The notes under the pieces: model-generated | What the model was told of the DNA's origin: nothing | Seen by the model: only the letters and a program-made list of their open reading frames with translations | The model's database searches: none | Origin: Pelodictyon luteolum | Lineage (GTDB): Bacteria; Bacteroidota; Chlorobiia; Chlorobiales; Chlorobiaceae | Length of the DNA: 64,000 nucleotides | Assembly: GCF_001622165.1 (NCBI RefSeq) | Contig: NZ_LVWG01000016.1 | Span: forward strand, 1 to 64,000 | Reading direction: 5' to 3' | Shown: one piece after another, positions 37,864 through 51,452 of the stretch | Numbering within the stretch: the stretch's first letter is position 1 | Layout: every line of letters starts with the position of its first letter | Made by a program: the position numbers and the translations under genes

Positions 37864-39735
37864 TCATCGGCCAATATGAACCATAAGGACGGAGACGTCC
37901 GAAGGGGAGACTCCGGTTATACGAGATGCCTGGCCGAGTGTTTCCGGACGGTGGTGGATTAGCTTCTCCATTCCCTCTGCTGACAGCCCCTTGATGGAGC
38001 GATAGTTGTATGCGGAAGGAATCTGGAGGGCTTCAAGACGAGCAATTTTTTCGGCTGTCAGAAGCTCGCGTTTGAGATATCCTTCATATTTCAGGTCTAT
38101 CTCGACCTGTTGATGTACTGTCTTGTCCATACTGATACGGCACACATTCTCTCCGAAAGTCGGCAGAATATCTGTTAGGAGCTCAAGGCTCACCCCTGGG
38201 CGCTTGATGACTGCTGACAATTTCTGTGCGTTGAGAGTATTGGGGCGGCCTTGAAGAGAAAGAAATGAATTGAGCGTATCCGTGGGCATCGTCGATTTTT
38301 CCATGATCGCCTTGATGGCTCCTACAGCGGTAATTTTTGCCCTGCATTTATCCATTGCCGCATCGCTGATAAGGCCGGACTGGTATCCGAAATGCATCAG
38401 TCGGATATCGGCATTGTCATGGCGGAGCATGAGCCGGTGCTCAGCAGAAGACGTGAACATCCGGTATGGCTCCTTCATCTCTTTTGTAACCAGATCATCA
38501 ATAAGAACACCGATGTAAGCGTCCGAGCGCTTAAGGTGCAGGGCGGGACGCTTCAGTATTTTTGCCGCGGCATTTATGCCCGCCAGAAGTCCCTGCGCGG
38601 CAGCTTCCTCATAACCCGATGTGCCGTTGATCTGCCCGGCAAAGTAAAGGTTCGTGATCCTTTTCGTTTCAAGGGTGCTGTGTATCTGGTACGGTGGAAA
38701 GTAGTCATACTCAATTGCGTACCCGGCTCGGATCAGCTTTACCTCCTCGAGTCCCTCTATGGAGCGCAGTCCATCTATCTGGGTGTCTTCGGGAAGGGAG
38801 GTGGAAAAGCCGTTGACATACATCTCATTGGTATCGAATCCTTCAGGCTCAAGGAAGATATGGTGGCCTGTTCTGTCGGGAAACCTGAAAATTTTGTCTT
38901 CAATGGATGGACAGTAGCGAGGACCCACCCCCTGTACTTTTCCAGTAAAAAGGGGAGACCTATCAAAACCTGTCTTCAAGATTTCGTGCGTCCGCTCAGA
39001 CGAATGGGTGATATAGCAGGAGAGCTGGTGTCTGCCGATGAGGGTGGCCGTGCTGAACGAGAATGGTGGGGGGTTCTCGTCTCCCTTCTGCTCCGCTACT
39101 CTGGAATAGTCAACGCTTCGCCTGTCAATTCTCGGTGGAGTTCCGGTTTTCAGCCGCCCGGCTTCAAACCCCAATCTTATGAGGTTCTCTGTCAGACCCG
39201 TGACCGGGGGCTCGGCTATGGTTCGTCCTCCCGGGTAGTGGTCCATGCCGATGTGGATCAGTCCATTCAGAAACGTCCCGCAGGTGAGGATTGCCGCCTT
39301 CGCCGTGATAAGACGCCCCGACAGGAGCCGGACTCCGTGCAGTATCCCTTCTCGTTGTTCGATCCCTGTGACGGTATCCTGCAGGAGGTCCAGATTCGCC
39401 TCTTCCTCTAAAGCCCGCTTCATGTATGCCGTATATGCAACCCTGTCTGCCTGCGCTCTTGGCGAATGCATAGCGGGACCTTTACTGAGGTTGAGCATCC
39501 TGAACTGGATGCCTGTCGCATCAATAGCCTTTGCCATTTCTCCGCCAAGCGCGTCAATCTCCCGGGTAATCTGCCCCTTGGCAACACCTCCGATTGCGGG
39601 ATTGCATGACATCCTTGCTACGGCATTCAGGTCCGTTGTTACAAGCAGGCATGAGAGGCCCATTCGTGACACCGCAAGCGCAGCTTCAGTGCCGGCATGC
39701 CCTGCTCCTGCAACTATGACATCATACATCGCCAT
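37864..39735 (-). CDS. mnmG: tRNA modification enzyme MnmG (GidA)
   Basis: FAD-dependent enzyme that with MnmE makes the carboxymethylaminomethyl group on wobble U34 of several tRNAs. The N-terminal FAD loop is [39 protein letters not shown] carries an active-site Cys region, [15 protein letters not shown] follows, and [17 protein letters not shown] lies in the FAD domain. The C-terminal MnmE/RNA-binding helical domain ends with the [18 protein letters not shown] motif. I chose the Met-Ala-Met start, giving 623 residues; an upstream ATG at 39765 is in frame but less likely. Confidence 0.96.
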   Translation of the reverse strand: MAMYDVIVAGAGHAGTEAALAVSRMGLSCLLVTTDLNAVARMSCNPAIGGVAKGQITREIDALGGEMAKAIDATGIQFRMLNLSKGPAMHSPRAQADRVAYTAYMKRALEEEANLDLLQDTVTGIEQREGILHGVRLLSGRLITAKAAILTCGTFLNGLIHIGMDHYPGGRTIAEPPVTGLTENLIRLGFEAGRLKTGTPPRIDRRSVDYSRVAEQKGDENPPPFSFSTATLIGRHQLSCYITHSSERTHEILKTGFDRSPLFTGKVQGVGPRYCPSIEDKIFRFPDRTGHHIFLEPEGFDTNEMYVNGFSTSLPEDTQIDGLRSIEGLEEVKLIRAGYAIEYDYFPPYQIHSTLETKRITNLYFAGQINGTSGYEEAAAQGLLAGINAAAKILKRPALHLKRSDAYIGVLIDDLVTKEMKEPYRMFTSSAEHRLMLRHDNADIRLMHFGYQSGLISDAAMDKCRAKITAVGAIKAIMEKSTMPTDTLNSFLSLQGRPNTLNAQKLSAVIKRPGVSLELLTDILPTFGENVCRISMDKTVHQQVEIDLKYEGYLKRELLTAEKIARLEALQIPSAYNYRSIKGLSAEGMEKLIHHRPETLGQASRITGVSPSDVSVLMVHIGR

Positions 39736-39939
39736 GACTCTGCATTCGATAATCTTATTACGCAACTATTTCGCTCGACTGCTGCCTTAAATATGAAGAT
39801 ACGAATAAATGGAGCCATTCTTCAGCCTGCGACCGCCGCTGCGGAGCTCCTCCGCGGCCCTTGGGGGCGGCGTGTTTGTTAGTTAATCACTGCCCTGTTT
39901 CATATATTGGCTGATCCGTCCATTTGTTGGTAAAAGACT

Positions 39940-41727
39940 ATGTCATCAATGAAAAATAAACGATTCAATCTGCTTCTGATCGCTGTCGTTACGCTGATCG
40001 CACTCTGGTCTCTCTGGCCGACCTGGCGAGACTACTCATTTTCGCGGCAGCTTTCCTCCTTTTCTTCACAGCAGGACAGCCTGAACTTTGTCCTCAGCCA
40101 CCGTAACGAAATCGAAGACGCCCGACAGAAAAGCCTTAAACTCGGCCTTGACCTTAAGGGTGGCATGCATCTTGTGATGGAGGTCGACCAGGTTGACCTT
40201 TTCAGCGAGAAGGCCTGGAACCGTGATGCCCGGTTCGATTCTCTGATGGCTGCGGTCGCCAAAGAGGCCCGGACCAGTGATGCCGACGTTGTCGACCTGC
40301 TCTCGGCGGCCTTTAAAAAAGACAATATCAGGCTGAGCCGATACTTCTACGATATTCGCAACACTGATGGCGAAATACAGGGGAAGCTCCGGACAGAGGC
40401 TGAAGACGCGCTGGTTAGGGCCCGTGAAATCATCCGGAACCGTATAGACCAGTATGGCGTGGCTGAGCCGATGATTACAACTCAGGGAAACCGTAAGATC
40501 ATTATCGAACTTCCGGGAGTATCCGATGAAAACCGGATGCGTAACCTCCTGAAAGGAACTGCGAAACTAGAGTTCCGCCTCCTCCGCGAGCCCGATGCTC
40601 TCGTGAGGACTCTGGACCGGATCAACAGTGCGATGGCTGCGGGTACGGTTGCCGCCGCTTCCACTGGCAAGCCGTCCACCTCACCCCTCTTTGATCTTGT
40701 CAGCGTTTCCCCTGGCGGAAGTGCCGTTATTGATGCACGCAATCGCGACCTAGTTTCTTCACTGCTTCGTGACGCTACTGTCCGAGAACTTCTTCCTCCA
40801 GACAGCGAAATGCTGATCTCGGCCAGGCCCGAAACCGGTAGCGACGCTGTGAGCTATCACGACCTTTATCTCGTCAAGAAGACCCCTGAGCTTACCGGAG
40901 GTGTCATCACCGAAGCCAAGGCAACATTCGGATCGCAGGGCGTGCAGCCTGAGGTGCTCATGTCAATGAACTCCGAGGGGACCTCGAAGTGGGCCCGAAT
41001 CACCGGAGCCAACATTGGTAAACGGGTGGCCATCGTGCTTGACGGAGCTGTCTACAGCGCACCTGTCGTACAGTCGAAAATCCCGAACGGAAACTCCGTT
41101 ATCAACGGCATCCAGAGCCTTGAAGAGGCAAAGGACCTTGAAATCGTCCTGAAAGCTGGCGCACTACCCGCTCCAGTGCGGATTATCGAGGAACGTACCG
41201 TCGGACCCTCGCTCGGCGCCGATTACATCCGGGCAGGCTTTCAGTCGATGATCTGGGGCTTTTCAGCGGTTGTCATTTTCATGATCATCTACTACCGGAT
41301 GGCGGGACTTGCGGCCGATACGGCCCTTATACTGAACGTTCTTATCGTTCTCTCGGTTCTTGCCGGTTTCAATGCATCGCTTTCCCTTCCGGGCATTGCC
41401 GGCATTGTGCTTACCGTGGGCATGGCTGTTGACGCCAACGTGCTGATCTATGAACGAATCCGCGAGGAGATCGCCGATGGCCGTACTGTTACGGCGGCGG
41501 TCACGCAAGGCTATGACAAGGCATTTTCCTCCATTCTGGATTCACATGTCACCACGCTCGCCGCAGCCTTTCTCCTTTATACATACGGCATCGGTCCGAT
41601 TCAGGGTTTCGCCGTCACACTGATGATCGGTACGGCGGCAAGTCTTTTCACCGCCATCGTCGTCACTCGCGAAATTTTCCAGTTCCTGCTCTCACGGAAC
41701 AAGATGACTGCCAAAAGCTTCGGTTAA
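39940..41727 (+). CDS. secD: Protein translocase subunit SecD
   Basis: Accessory Sec translocase subunit that uses proton motive force to pull exported proteins through. One N-terminal transmembrane segment, then [15 protein letters not shown], the first periplasmic domain, and [19 protein letters not shown]. The conserved [13 protein letters not shown] precedes the RND-type five-helix membrane domain, which begins [16 protein letters not shown] and includes [17 protein letters not shown], the SecDF signature. Its 595 residues are normal. It lies 22 nt before secF. Confidence 0.96.
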   Translation: MSSMKNKRFNLLLIAVVTLIALWSLWPTWRDYSFSRQLSSFSSQQDSLNFVLSHRNEIEDARQKSLKLGLDLKGGMHLVMEVDQVDLFSEKAWNRDARFDSLMAAVAKEARTSDADVVDLLSAAFKKDNIRLSRYFYDIRNTDGEIQGKLRTEAEDALVRAREIIRNRIDQYGVAEPMITTQGNRKIIIELPGVSDENRMRNLLKGTAKLEFRLLREPDALVRTLDRINSAMAAGTVAAASTGKPSTSPLFDLVSVSPGGSAVIDARNRDLVSSLLRDATVRELLPPDSEMLISARPETGSDAVSYHDLYLVKKTPELTGGVITEAKATFGSQGVQPEVLMSMNSEGTSKWARITGANIGKRVAIVLDGAVYSAPVVQSKIPNGNSVINGIQSLEEAKDLEIVLKAGALPAPVRIIEERTVGPSLGADYIRAGFQSMIWGFSAVVIFMIIYYRMAGLAADTALILNVLIVLSVLAGFNASLSLPGIAGIVLTVGMAVDANVLIYERIREEIADGRTVTAAVTQGYDKAFSSILDSHVTTLAAAFLLYTYGIGPIQGFAVTLMIGTAASLFTAIVVTREIFQFLLSRNKMTAKSFG

Positions 41728-41749
41728 TTTTTTCAATACGCATGAACCC

Positions 41750-42685
41750 ATGAGGATTTTCAATTCAACCAGCATCAATTTTCTCCGCTACCGGAAGATA
41801 GCCTACGGGGTCTCTCTTGCGATTCTTCTCGCCGGTTTCGTTTCCCTGGCGGTGAAGGGACTCAACTACGGCATTGACTTCAGGGGTGGTTCCGAGGTTG
41901 TCATCCGCTTTGAGAAAGACGTTCCTGTCGGCGAGGTCCGCTCCGTCCTCCGCGATGCCGGGGTTTCGGGTACCCTGAAACAGTATGGCCTTGACCGCTC
42001 ATTCCTTCTCAGCACGGTATTCAACGGCGATACCAATGATCTCAAGCTGCTTATTACCAGCGCACTGAATGCCCGCATGAAGGATTCTCCCCATGAGATT
42101 GTTCGCATCGACGCCGTCGGTCCAAGCATCGCATCAGACCTTAAGTGGTCTGCGGTGAAAGCTATGGTGGCTGCGCTCCTGGCAATCCTGCTCTATGTAG
42201 GCATCAGGTTCGAGCTGAAGTTCGCGGCTGCCGGTGTGGTTGCCATCTTTCATGATGTCCTGATTGTCCTCGGACTCTTCAGCCTTCTTGGCGGCGTTTT
42301 CGACGTCATGCCGCTTGAAATGGATCAGAGCATCATTGCTGCATTCCTGACCATTGCGGGGTACTCAATTACCGATACTGTTGTGGTCTATGACCGTATC
42401 AGGGAGCGGATCCGCAACCAGAAGCCGTCTGAGTACGAGCGGATTTTCAATGAGAGCATTAACCAGACACTCAGCAGGACCATCATCACCTCAGGTACGA
42501 CCCTTCTTACGGTTTTCGTCCTGTTCATCTTTGCCGGGCCTGCCATCAGGGGTTTTGCCTTCGCCGTTTTCGCCGGCATACTGATTGGAACCTACTCATC
42601 CATTTTTGTGGCGGCGCCGCTGGTTTTCGACTGGCTCAAGTTCTCGAAGACGCCCGTTAAGCTCAGGGGCAGCCAGAAATCTTGA
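41750..42685 (+). CDS. secF: Protein translocase subunit SecF
   Basis: Partner of SecD. The N-terminal transmembrane helix is followed by the diagnostic GLNYGIDFRGGSEVVIRF. The membrane domain includes VGPSIASDLKWSAVKA, AIFHDVLIVLGLF and the signature GYSITDTVVVYDRIRER with the conserved Asp. Six membrane helices are evident in 311 residues. It is co-oriented with and directly downstream of secD. The SurA-like gene 53 nt further down may share the transcript. Confidence 0.96.
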   Translation: MRIFNSTSINFLRYRKIAYGVSLAILLAGFVSLAVKGLNYGIDFRGGSEVVIRFEKDVPVGEVRSVLRDAGVSGTLKQYGLDRSFLLSTVFNGDTNDLKLLITSALNARMKDSPHEIVRIDAVGPSIASDLKWSAVKAMVAALLAILLYVGIRFELKFAAAGVVAIFHDVLIVLGLFSLLGGVFDVMPLEMDQSIIAAFLTIAGYSITDTVVVYDRIRERIRNQKPSEYERIFNESINQTLSRTIITSGTTLLTVFVLFIFAGPAIRGFAFAVFAGILIGTYSSIFVAAPLVFDWLKFSKTPVKLRGSQKS

Positions 42686-42738
42686 GACGATTCATTTTCC
42701 GATATTCGATCGTCATTTCATCATGAACAGCCAAGGTT

Positions 42739-44058
42739 ATGAAAAAAGCATTTCACGCAGTTCTTTCCGTCATAGCAGTACTCCTGACCATGCCTTCCAT
42801 TCTTTCTGCTGCAGTGGTGGCCGACAAGGTGGTTGCCGTGGTCGGGAGCGAGGTGGTTTTCAAGTCTGAGCTTGACAGCCGTGAACTTATGGCCCGGATG
42901 CAGTATCCCGAGCTCAAGGGGGATAATTCCCTGCGAAGGACCATTCTCGACAACATCATCGATCAGAAGATCATTCTCACCAAGGCCAAGATTGACAGCG
43001 TTTCCATTGACGAGAATGCCGTAACATCGATGGCCGCAGACCGGTTTCGGCAGCTCAGTGGGAGGTTCACGTCGAAAGAGGATATGGAGCGCCGGCTTGG
43101 CCGCAGTGTTGATGCTATCCGACGGGATCTTGCAGACGAACTCCGCGGGCAGCAGATGATTGAAACCCTGAAGCGGAAGAAGTTTTCTTCTGTGACGATC
43201 GGTTATGGTGAGGTAATGGCATTCTACCGGAGCAATCAGGCGTCTATGCCGGATCTTCCTGAGGAGGTTTCGGTATCGCAGATCCTGAAGTTCCCTGGAG
43301 TAAACTCTGCGTCAAAGGCTGATGCACTGAAAAAAATACAGGAGATCCAGAAAAAGCAGGAGTCAGGATTTCTCAGCTTCGAGGAGCTGGCCCGTCGCTT
43401 CTCGATGGATCCGGGTTCAGCTCCGCTCGGCGGCGATCTGGGGTTTGTGCAGCGCGGCGAACTGGTCAAGCCGTTCGAGGATGCCGTCTACGCGCTTAAG
43501 GACGGTCAGGTCTCCGGGATTGTCGAGACACGATACGGCTATCACATCATCCAGCGCCTCGGTCGTGAAGGGAGCTCAATCCATGTGCGCCATATTCTTG
43601 TGGCTTTTGAACGTTCCGGAAGTGACGAGGGCGAAGCCGCAGCATTTCTTGATGCCATTCGCTCAAAGGTGCTCTCAGGAAAGGTGGACTTTGCGATGAT
43701 GGCAAAAAACTATTCCGATGACCCTGTATCTGCGAGTCTTGGTGGGCAGGTGCTGGCCTCGGGTACTTCCGGAAAGTATCTGGATCCCTCAATGCTCCGC
43801 CCCCAGCTGCGCGATATTGTTAATGCCTTAAGGACGCCTGGCGACATCAGCAGACCGACGAAAATCATCCCGCCGAAAGGTGATCCGTTCTTCGGCATTT
43901 TCCGCCTGAATGACCGTATCATGCCGCATGTGCTTGATCCAGAGAAAGACTATCCCCTGCTTGAGCAGCTGGCCCTTGACCGCAAGAAGCAGGAGCTGTT
44001 TGACGCTTGGGTGAAGGGGTTGCATAAAGAGGTCTACATCCGTCGTTCGGACCTCTGA
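42739..44058 (+). CDS. Periplasmic peptidyl-prolyl isomerase, SurA-like
   Basis: Exported chaperone and prolyl isomerase for outer-membrane proteins. Residues 1-24 form a signal peptide. A SurA N-terminal helical domain (about 25-165; LDSRELMARMQYPELKGD region) precedes two PpiC parvulin domains. The first runs about 178-280 and includes FEELARRFSMDPGSAPLGGD and VETRYGYHIIQRL. The second starts IHVRHILVAFE, with MMAKNYSDDPVSASLGGQ; it is more divergent. Length is 439 residues. AAGG lies just upstream of the ATG. The neighbours secD and secF fit an export role. Confidence 0.9.
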   Translation: MKKAFHAVLSVIAVLLTMPSILSAAVVADKVVAVVGSEVVFKSELDSRELMARMQYPELKGDNSLRRTILDNIIDQKIILTKAKIDSVSIDENAVTSMAADRFRQLSGRFTSKEDMERRLGRSVDAIRRDLADELRGQQMIETLKRKKFSSVTIGYGEVMAFYRSNQASMPDLPEEVSVSQILKFPGVNSASKADALKKIQEIQKKQESGFLSFEELARRFSMDPGSAPLGGDLGFVQRGELVKPFEDAVYALKDGQVSGIVETRYGYHIIQRLGREGSSIHVRHILVAFERSGSDEGEAAAFLDAIRSKVLSGKVDFAMMAKNYSDDPVSASLGGQVLASGTSGKYLDPSMLRPQLRDIVNALRTPGDISRPTKIIPPKGDPFFGIFRLNDRIMPHVLDPEKDYPLLEQLALDRKKQELFDAWVKGLHKEVYIRRSDL

Positions 44059-44117
44059 GAGCCGCAGATCTTCCTATCCCGGTCTCTCCACTGTTCGTGC
44101 AGAAGCGGGTGGATGTG

Positions 44118-44170
44118 AAAACACCAGACCCCCGACATGATAGACATGTTTTTCGGGGGTCTGGTGTTTT
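44118..44170. terminator. Bidirectional intrinsic terminator
   Basis: An 18-bp perfect stem: AAAACACCAGACCCCCGA at 44118-44135 pairs with its complement at 44153-44170 around a 17-nt loop. It ends in A-rich and T-rich sides and sits between the convergent SurA-like gene and gyrB, so it can stop transcription from both directions. Confidence 0.9.
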
Positions 44171-44232
44171 GTTTTGCTGCAGTCCGGTGGCATCAGCATA
44201 GAGAGAAAGAGAGAGGTCCCCGGCTCCGTCAA

Positions 44233-46203
<1,971 letters not shown>

Positions 46204-46288
46204 TCAAGATAAGAAAAAAGACGCGATTATGCTTGCTTTAAAGGGCCGGCCGGGTTGCTCCCCCGACCCCGATTCAACAGGATGTCCA

Positions 46289-46915
46289 TTACTTCTCCCC
46301 AAGTTGTGAGAGACGGAAGCTCGTCCTGTGGACTGGTGAGCGGCCGTGGCGCCGAATGGCCTCTACATGCTCTCTTGTCCCGTACCCGGCATTGCGTTCG
46401 AAGCCGTATTCAGGGTAGCGCTCTGCATACTCCGTCATCATGCGGTCCCGTTCCGTTTTGGCAAGCACTGATGCGGCGGCAATCGAAAAGACCAGCGCAT
46501 CGCCCCTGACGATTGTCTGGTATGGGACCGGGCTGTTCGGTGTGAACCGGTTTCCGTCGATAAGCAGCATGTCTGGCTGCCGGGGAAGGGATTCCGCCGC
46601 GCGGTTCATTGCGAGCATTGTGGCCCGGAGGATATTGATGCGGTCAATCGTTTCGTGCTCGACAGCCTCTACTGCCCATTCTTCTGCTTCCTCCCGAATG
46701 GCGGGAGCGAGCTCCCGGCGGAGCGACGGGGTGAGTTTCTTGGAGTCGTTGAGCCGCCCGAGGATTCCCTTCCCGGGACGGAACCAGCGAGGGAATACCA
46801 CCGCAGCGGCGACGACTGGACCGGCCAGAGGGCCCCGGCCCGCTTCGTCGATGCCGCATAAGCGCCGGAAGTCGTTCCAGAGCAGGTATTCACGTGCTGT
46901 ATCCATTGGCGCCAT
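46289..46915 (-). CDS. rnhB: Ribonuclease HII
   Basis: Endonuclease that removes ribonucleotides from RNA-DNA hybrids. The active-site [19 protein letters not shown] with the Asp-Glu pair is near residue 19. [33 protein letters not shown] and the C-terminal [13 protein letters not shown] complete the RNase HII fingerprint. It has 208 residues. It reads in the direction of gyrB, 121 nt upstream of it, and may be co-transcribed. Confidence 0.94.
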   Translation of the reverse strand: MAPMDTAREYLLWNDFRRLCGIDEAGRGPLAGPVVAAAVVFPRWFRPGKGILGRLNDSKKLTPSLRRELAPAIREEAEEWAVEAVEHETIDRINILRATMLAMNRAAESLPRQPDMLLIDGNRFTPNSPVPYQTIVRGDALVFSIAAASVLAKTERDRMMTEYAERYPEYGFERNAGYGTREHVEAIRRHGRSPVHRTSFRLSQLGEK

Positions 46916-47166
46916 GTTCTCTCAATGTTTTAAGGACCCCTATAATTTCTTATCTTGACGATTGGCTTGCAAGCCCTGTTTCCATTCCTCCGTCCGCGCT
47001 GATTCCCGGCTACACGAACGAGAAGGGGCCGTCCCCCGCCGATCCGGCAAGTGGTGACGCATGGCGGGGTTTCGCCCTCGACGGCGGCAATTCGTGCAGG
47101 TCCTATGAATATGGCGGGGCCGTTTCCAGGCCCCCGACAGAATAACCAAGGTAAAGGTTCTGACGT

Positions 47167-48873
47167 ATGAAAAAGAGTGTAAAAAAACAGCTGCTGATGA
47201 ACAAGACCGGCGACGAGATACAGGTCGCGCTGGTTGAGGACGGCAGACTTGCAGAGCTGATTATCGAGCGGCCCGAAAGCCGCCGCAGTATCGGTGATAT
47301 CTATCTCGGCAGGGTGCACAAGGTAATCGAAGGGCTCAAGGCTGCCTTTGTGGACATCGGGCAGAAGTCGGACGGCTTTCTGCACTTTTCCGATGTTGGT
47401 ACTACCAATGAGGATTACCGGGCACTTATCGAGGATGATGACGACGACGACGAGACGGTAGTAGACGAGACCGGCTCGGGAGAAGATGGCGCAGATGAAG
47501 ATGATGCCAGTGTAGAGCCCGAGGTACATCAGGAACAGCAGGGCTCCCGGCAGTCTTCCCGGAGCGGCGGGCGCAAGCCCCAGCCGCGGAAGGACGACGG
47601 TGCGGAAAAACGCCAGTCCTACACCCAGATGATCGCCGGAAAGCTCAAGGCCAACGACTCGATTCTTGTTCAGGTCATCAAGGAGCCCATCAGCACGAAG
47701 GGTTCGCGCCTGACTTCAGATATCACCATCGCCGGCCGCTTCATGGTGCTCCTGCCGTTCGGCGGGGGGCAGGTGGCGGTGTCGCGCAGAGTCGTTTCCC
47801 GCAAGGAGCGGGCCCGGCTGAAAAAGCTTGTCCGTTCTATGCTTCCTGAAGGGTTCGGCGCCATCATCCGCACGGTTGCCGAAATGCAGGAGGAAACGCT
47901 GCTCAAGCAGGATCTCGAAAAGCTGCTCGCCAAGTGGACGCAGATTGAAGAAAAGCTCAAGGATGCCGCGCCTCCGCAGCTCATTTTCAAGGAGGATACC
48001 ATCATTTCGAGTGTACTTCGCGACTCGCTGACCTCCGATGTGACTGAAATAGTCGCCAACTCTGCCTCCATCCACAAGGAGACCCTCAACTACATCGAGT
48101 GGGCAGCCCCCGAAATGGTGAAGAACGTGTCGCTTTATCAGGGCAAGCTGCCGCTATTCGAGGGTTACGGCATCGCTAAGGACGTCGAGTCAATTTTTTC
48201 ACGCAAGGTCTGGCTGAAGTCCGGCGGATATATCATCATCGAGCATACTGAAGCCATGGTGGTGGTTGACGTCAACAGTGGCCGCTACGCCGCCAAACGG
48301 GAGCAGGAGGAGAACTCGCTGCGCACAAACATGGAGGCTGCCCGCGAGGTGGTCCGCCAGCTCCGCCTCCGCGACATCGGCGGCATCATTGTGGTCGACT
48401 TCATCGACATGATGGACGCCCGAAACTCAAAGAAAGTCTACGATACGATGAAGGGCGAGCTGCGAAACGACCGAGCAAAGTCTAACATCCTTCCGATGTC
48501 GGATTTTGGCATCATGCAGATTACCCGCGAGCGTATCCGTCCGAGCCTCATGCAGCGAATGGGCGACCAGTGCCCGGCATGCGGCGGATCGGGTGTTGTA
48601 CAGGCACGCTTCACCACAATCAACCAGATTGAGCGTTGGCTGCGCAAGTACGCGCTGCAGCATGCAATGAAGTTCCAGCAGCTCGACCTCTACGTGAGCC
48701 CTACGGTTGCCGAGCCGCTGAAAAACAGCGACATGAACACGGAATTGAAGTGGTTCCTCCAGCATATGCTCTTCGTCCGGGTCAAGCAGGATGAAAGCCT
48801 GAGGAGTGACGACTTCCGCTTCTACACCAGAAAAGACAGTCGGGACATAACCGCCGAATACGGCGATCTTTAA
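47167..48873 (+). CDS. rng: Ribonuclease G/E family endoribonuclease
   Basis: Mg-dependent single-strand endoribonuclease for rRNA and mRNA processing. The S1-like N-terminal domain ([20 protein letters not shown]) is interrupted by a strongly acidic then basic low-complexity insertion at about residues 90-150 ([14 protein letters not shown] and following). The catalytic core has the 5-prime sensor and DNase-like regions: [33 protein letters not shown] with the metal-binding Asp residues, and the zinc-link [10 protein letters not shown]. Total is 568 residues; there is no long RNase E degradosome tail, so it is RNase G-like. Confidence 0.93.
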   Translation: MKKSVKKQLLMNKTGDEIQVALVEDGRLAELIIERPESRRSIGDIYLGRVHKVIEGLKAAFVDIGQKSDGFLHFSDVGTTNEDYRALIEDDDDDDETVVDETGSGEDGADEDDASVEPEVHQEQQGSRQSSRSGGRKPQPRKDDGAEKRQSYTQMIAGKLKANDSILVQVIKEPISTKGSRLTSDITIAGRFMVLLPFGGGQVAVSRRVVSRKERARLKKLVRSMLPEGFGAIIRTVAEMQEETLLKQDLEKLLAKWTQIEEKLKDAAPPQLIFKEDTIISSVLRDSLTSDVTEIVANSASIHKETLNYIEWAAPEMVKNVSLYQGKLPLFEGYGIAKDVESIFSRKVWLKSGGYIIIEHTEAMVVVDVNSGRYAAKREQEENSLRTNMEAAREVVRQLRLRDIGGIIVVDFIDMMDARNSKKVYDTMKGELRNDRAKSNILPMSDFGIMQITRERIRPSLMQRMGDQCPACGGSGVVQARFTTINQIERWLRKYALQHAMKFQQLDLYVSPTVAEPLKNSDMNTELKWFLQHMLFVRVKQDESLRSDDFRFYTRKDSRDITAEYGDL

Positions 48874-48889
48874 GGAAGGAGACTATACG

Positions 48890-49753
48890 ATGGGCGCTTA
48901 CGACGCATTGAAGGAGGAGATTTTAGGATATTCTGCACTGGGGGCTCAAGCTCTGCAGGAGATGACCGCAGCACGGGAGGCGTTCCTGCGCTTCAAGTCG
49001 CTGCTTAACGATGGGTCGATCCGGGCTGCCGAAAAGGGCGCCTCCGGCTGGACTGTAAATGCTTGGGTGAAACAGGGCATCCTGCTCGGCATGAAGTTAG
49101 GCCGCCTTGAGGCCGGCAGGGTTGAGACCGGCGTTCCTGGCTCCTCCTTCTCGTTTATTGACAAGGATACCTGGCCGCTGAAGTCGTTTACGCTGGAGAG
49201 CGGCGTGCGCATCGTGCCCGGCGGATCATCCGTTCGTGACGGCTCTTACCTTGCTCCGTCCGTAGTGATGATGCCTCCTGCCTATGTTAATGTCGGAGCC
49301 TATGTCGACGAGGGGACCATGATCGACTCTCATGCGCTTGTCGGCAGTTGCGCCCAGGTAGGACGGCGCGTCCATCTTTCCGCCGGCGTTCAGGTCGGAG
49401 GGGTGCTTGAGCCCATCGGTGCCGTGCCTGTCATCATTGAGGACGATGTGATGGTCGGCGGCAACTGCGGCATCTACGAGGGGACCATCGTCAAGGAGAG
49501 GGCCGTGATTGGTACAGGCGTAATCATCAACGGATCCACGCCTGTCTACGACCTTGCCAGGGGGACTATCCATCGTAAAACGGCGGAGTCTCCGCTGGTC
49601 ATCCCGGAGGGCGCTGTGGTCGTTGCCGGCTCAAGGAGTCTCAAGGGCGACTTCGCCGGAGAGCACGGTCTGTCTATCTACACGCCCGTGATCATCAAAT
49701 ACCGCGACACGAAGACCGATGCGGCAACTGCACTCGAAGACGCCCTCCGCTGA
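48890..49753 (+). CDS. dapD: Tetrahydrodipicolinate N-succinyltransferase DapD
   Basis: Enzyme of the succinylase branch of lysine and meso-diaminopimelate synthesis: it transfers succinyl from succinyl-CoA to tetrahydrodipicolinate. A short helical N terminus of about 100 residues precedes a left-handed parallel beta helix of hexapeptide repeats: [40 protein letters not shown] and [20 protein letters not shown], continuing to [18 protein letters not shown]. It is 287 residues. It supplies meso-DAP used by MurE in the dcw cluster. It lies 16 nt after rng and 4 nt before the S41 protease. Confidence 0.95.
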   Translation: MGAYDALKEEILGYSALGAQALQEMTAAREAFLRFKSLLNDGSIRAAEKGASGWTVNAWVKQGILLGMKLGRLEAGRVETGVPGSSFSFIDKDTWPLKSFTLESGVRIVPGGSSVRDGSYLAPSVVMMPPAYVNVGAYVDEGTMIDSHALVGSCAQVGRRVHLSAGVQVGGVLEPIGAVPVIIEDDVMVGGNCGIYEGTIVKERAVIGTGVIINGSTPVYDLARGTIHRKTAESPLVIPEGAVVVAGSRSLKGDFAGEHGLSIYTPVIIKYRDTKTDAATALEDALR

Positions 49754-49757
49754 GCGC

Positions 49758-51452
49758 ATGGGAACGGCGCCCTTTGGTTCCCTGAAGGCAGTTGCGTTCA
49801 TTGCAGCAGGCCTTTTCGCTCTGGGGACCGCTGTCCCGGGAGCGGCATCCACGCGTGACGACCGGTACTTTGAAACCGTCCGCAGTATTGACCTCATGGG
49901 TGACGTTACCCGTGAGGTCGCTGAGAACTATGTTGACACGGTCGACATCAGCCGTCTGCTCTATTCAGGCATCGATGGCATGCTTGACACCCTTGACCCC
50001 TATACTGTTTTTCTCGACAGGGAAGAGTCGCGGGAGCTCGGCGATCTTACCAGCAATCAGTATGCCGGTATTGGCATCACAATCGCCGCTCTGGATGGCG
50101 GCATCTATGTCACTTCGGTCGAGAAGGGCTGGCCGGCCGAAAAGGCCGGTCTCAGGACGGGAGATCGTATCAGCGTCATCAATGATGTACGCCTGGCCGG
50201 CAAATCCCTCGATGCCGTGCGCGAACTGATCCGGGGAAATGTAGGCTCACCTGTCACCCTCCAGATCCAGCGGCAGGGCACTGAATCCTTTACATGCCGG
50301 CTCGTTCGCGAAGAGGTGCGGCTGAGCACTGTCGGGCATGCAGCTTTCATCGGCGGGAATGGAGGTATCGCATACATTTCTATGACCAGTTTCGCAGACC
50401 GTTCAGGTGCGGACCTCAGGGGCGCTCTCGGGCAGCTGCAGCGGGAAGCCGCGGGCCGTTCTTTCAAGATGCGCGGTATCATCCTCGATCTCAGGGAAAA
50501 CCCCGGAGGCCTCCTTGACGCCGCCGTCGATGTCACTGGGTCGTTTGTCGCAAAAGGTAGCCCCGTGGTGTCCATCCGCGGCCGTAGCGCAGGAGCATCC
50601 CGTTCCTATGCAACCACCGGAACGCCATTTGATGCCTCAATTCCCCTTGCAGTTCTCATCAATGCCCGAAGTGCCTCGGCCGCTGAAATCGTTGCAGGAG
50701 CTGTGCAGGATCTCGACCGGGGCGTCATCGTCGGCGAGCGTTCCTTCGGCAAGGGGCTCGTGCAGTCGGTTATCCGACTGCCCTATGAAAACGCCCTCAA
50801 GCTGACTACTGCCAAGTACTATACTCCGTCGGGCCGCCTCATCCAGAAAGAGGCTGGCAATGCGCACGGTGCACGTGATGTCCTGCCCAGGAAAAATGCC
50901 GGAGATGGGACTGCTGAAGTGTTTCGGACCGCGAGGAACCGGAAGGTATACGGCGGTGGAGGGATCCTTCCCGATATCCAGGCCGCCGATCCCGAGCCTT
51001 CACTCTACCTTGAATCACTGGAGATGAAAGGGTTGCTGTTCCTGCATGCCGCCTTGTGGCGTGCATCGCATCCCCTGCCTCCAGTCTCTTCCGACAGCAC
51101 GGCGCTGGTTCAGAGCTTCAGTGGGTTCCTGGAGGAACAAGGATTTACATACCGTTCTCTGGCCGACAGGAAGCTGGAGGAACTCAAGAAGCTCCTTTCC
51201 GGTGAAAATGCGGAAGAAGCCAAGCGGGCTATGGCGGCGTACCGTACGATGGAGGTTGAGATTGCTGCCGGGCGGGAGCGTGAGATCGGTCGTGCTTCCA
51301 GGGAGGTATACACTGCGCTCAGGGAGGAGATTCTTCGTCATTACGACGAACGACTTGCCGTCATGGCGGAGGTCAGTCACGATCCCATGGTGCTGAAGGC
51401 CATAGAGATCCTTTCTTCGCCGCGTAGCTACCGTAAACTGCTCAGTCGCTGA
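49758..51452 (+). CDS. S41-family C-terminal processing protease
   Basis: Periplasmic protease of the CtpA/Prc family. An N-terminal signal sequence (about 1-30) is followed by a short helical region. A PDZ domain comes next (NQYAGIGITIAALDGGIYVT through GDRISVINDVRL). The catalytic domain has LRENPGGLLDAAVDV, the catalytic Ser in VLINARSASAAEIVAGA and the catalytic Lys in GERSFGKGLVQSVIRLP, followed by TAKYYTPSGRLIQ. The C-terminal ~150-residue extension is helical and charged. I chose 49758 as start because the upstream ATG at 49719 lies inside dapD. Length is 564 residues. Confidence 0.93.
   Translation: MGTAPFGSLKAVAFIAAGLFALGTAVPGAASTRDDRYFETVRSIDLMGDVTREVAENYVDTVDISRLLYSGIDGMLDTLDPYTVFLDREESRELGDLTSNQYAGIGITIAALDGGIYVTSVEKGWPAEKAGLRTGDRISVINDVRLAGKSLDAVRELIRGNVGSPVTLQIQRQGTESFTCRLVREEVRLSTVGHAAFIGGNGGIAYISMTSFADRSGADLRGALGQLQREAAGRSFKMRGIILDLRENPGGLLDAAVDVTGSFVAKGSPVVSIRGRSAGASRSYATTGTPFDASIPLAVLINARSASAAEIVAGAVQDLDRGVIVGERSFGKGLVQSVIRLPYENALKLTTAKYYTPSGRLIQKEAGNAHGARDVLPRKNAGDGTAEVFRTARNRKVYGGGGILPDIQAADPEPSLYLESLEMKGLLFLHAALWRASHPLPPVSSDSTALVQSFSGFLEEQGFTYRSLADRKLEELKKLLSGENAEEAKRAMAAYRTMEVEIAAGREREIGRASREVYTALREEILRHYDERLAVMAEVSHDPMVLKAIEILSSPRSYRKLLSR

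Noticed and set aside
46930-47529. 199-codon minus-strand frame covering the rnhB-rng spacer and rng start
   Set aside because: No recognisable domain and overlaps the start of rng; the 250-nt spacer itself shows only a 12-bp palindrome GGCTTGCAAGCC at 46964-46975.
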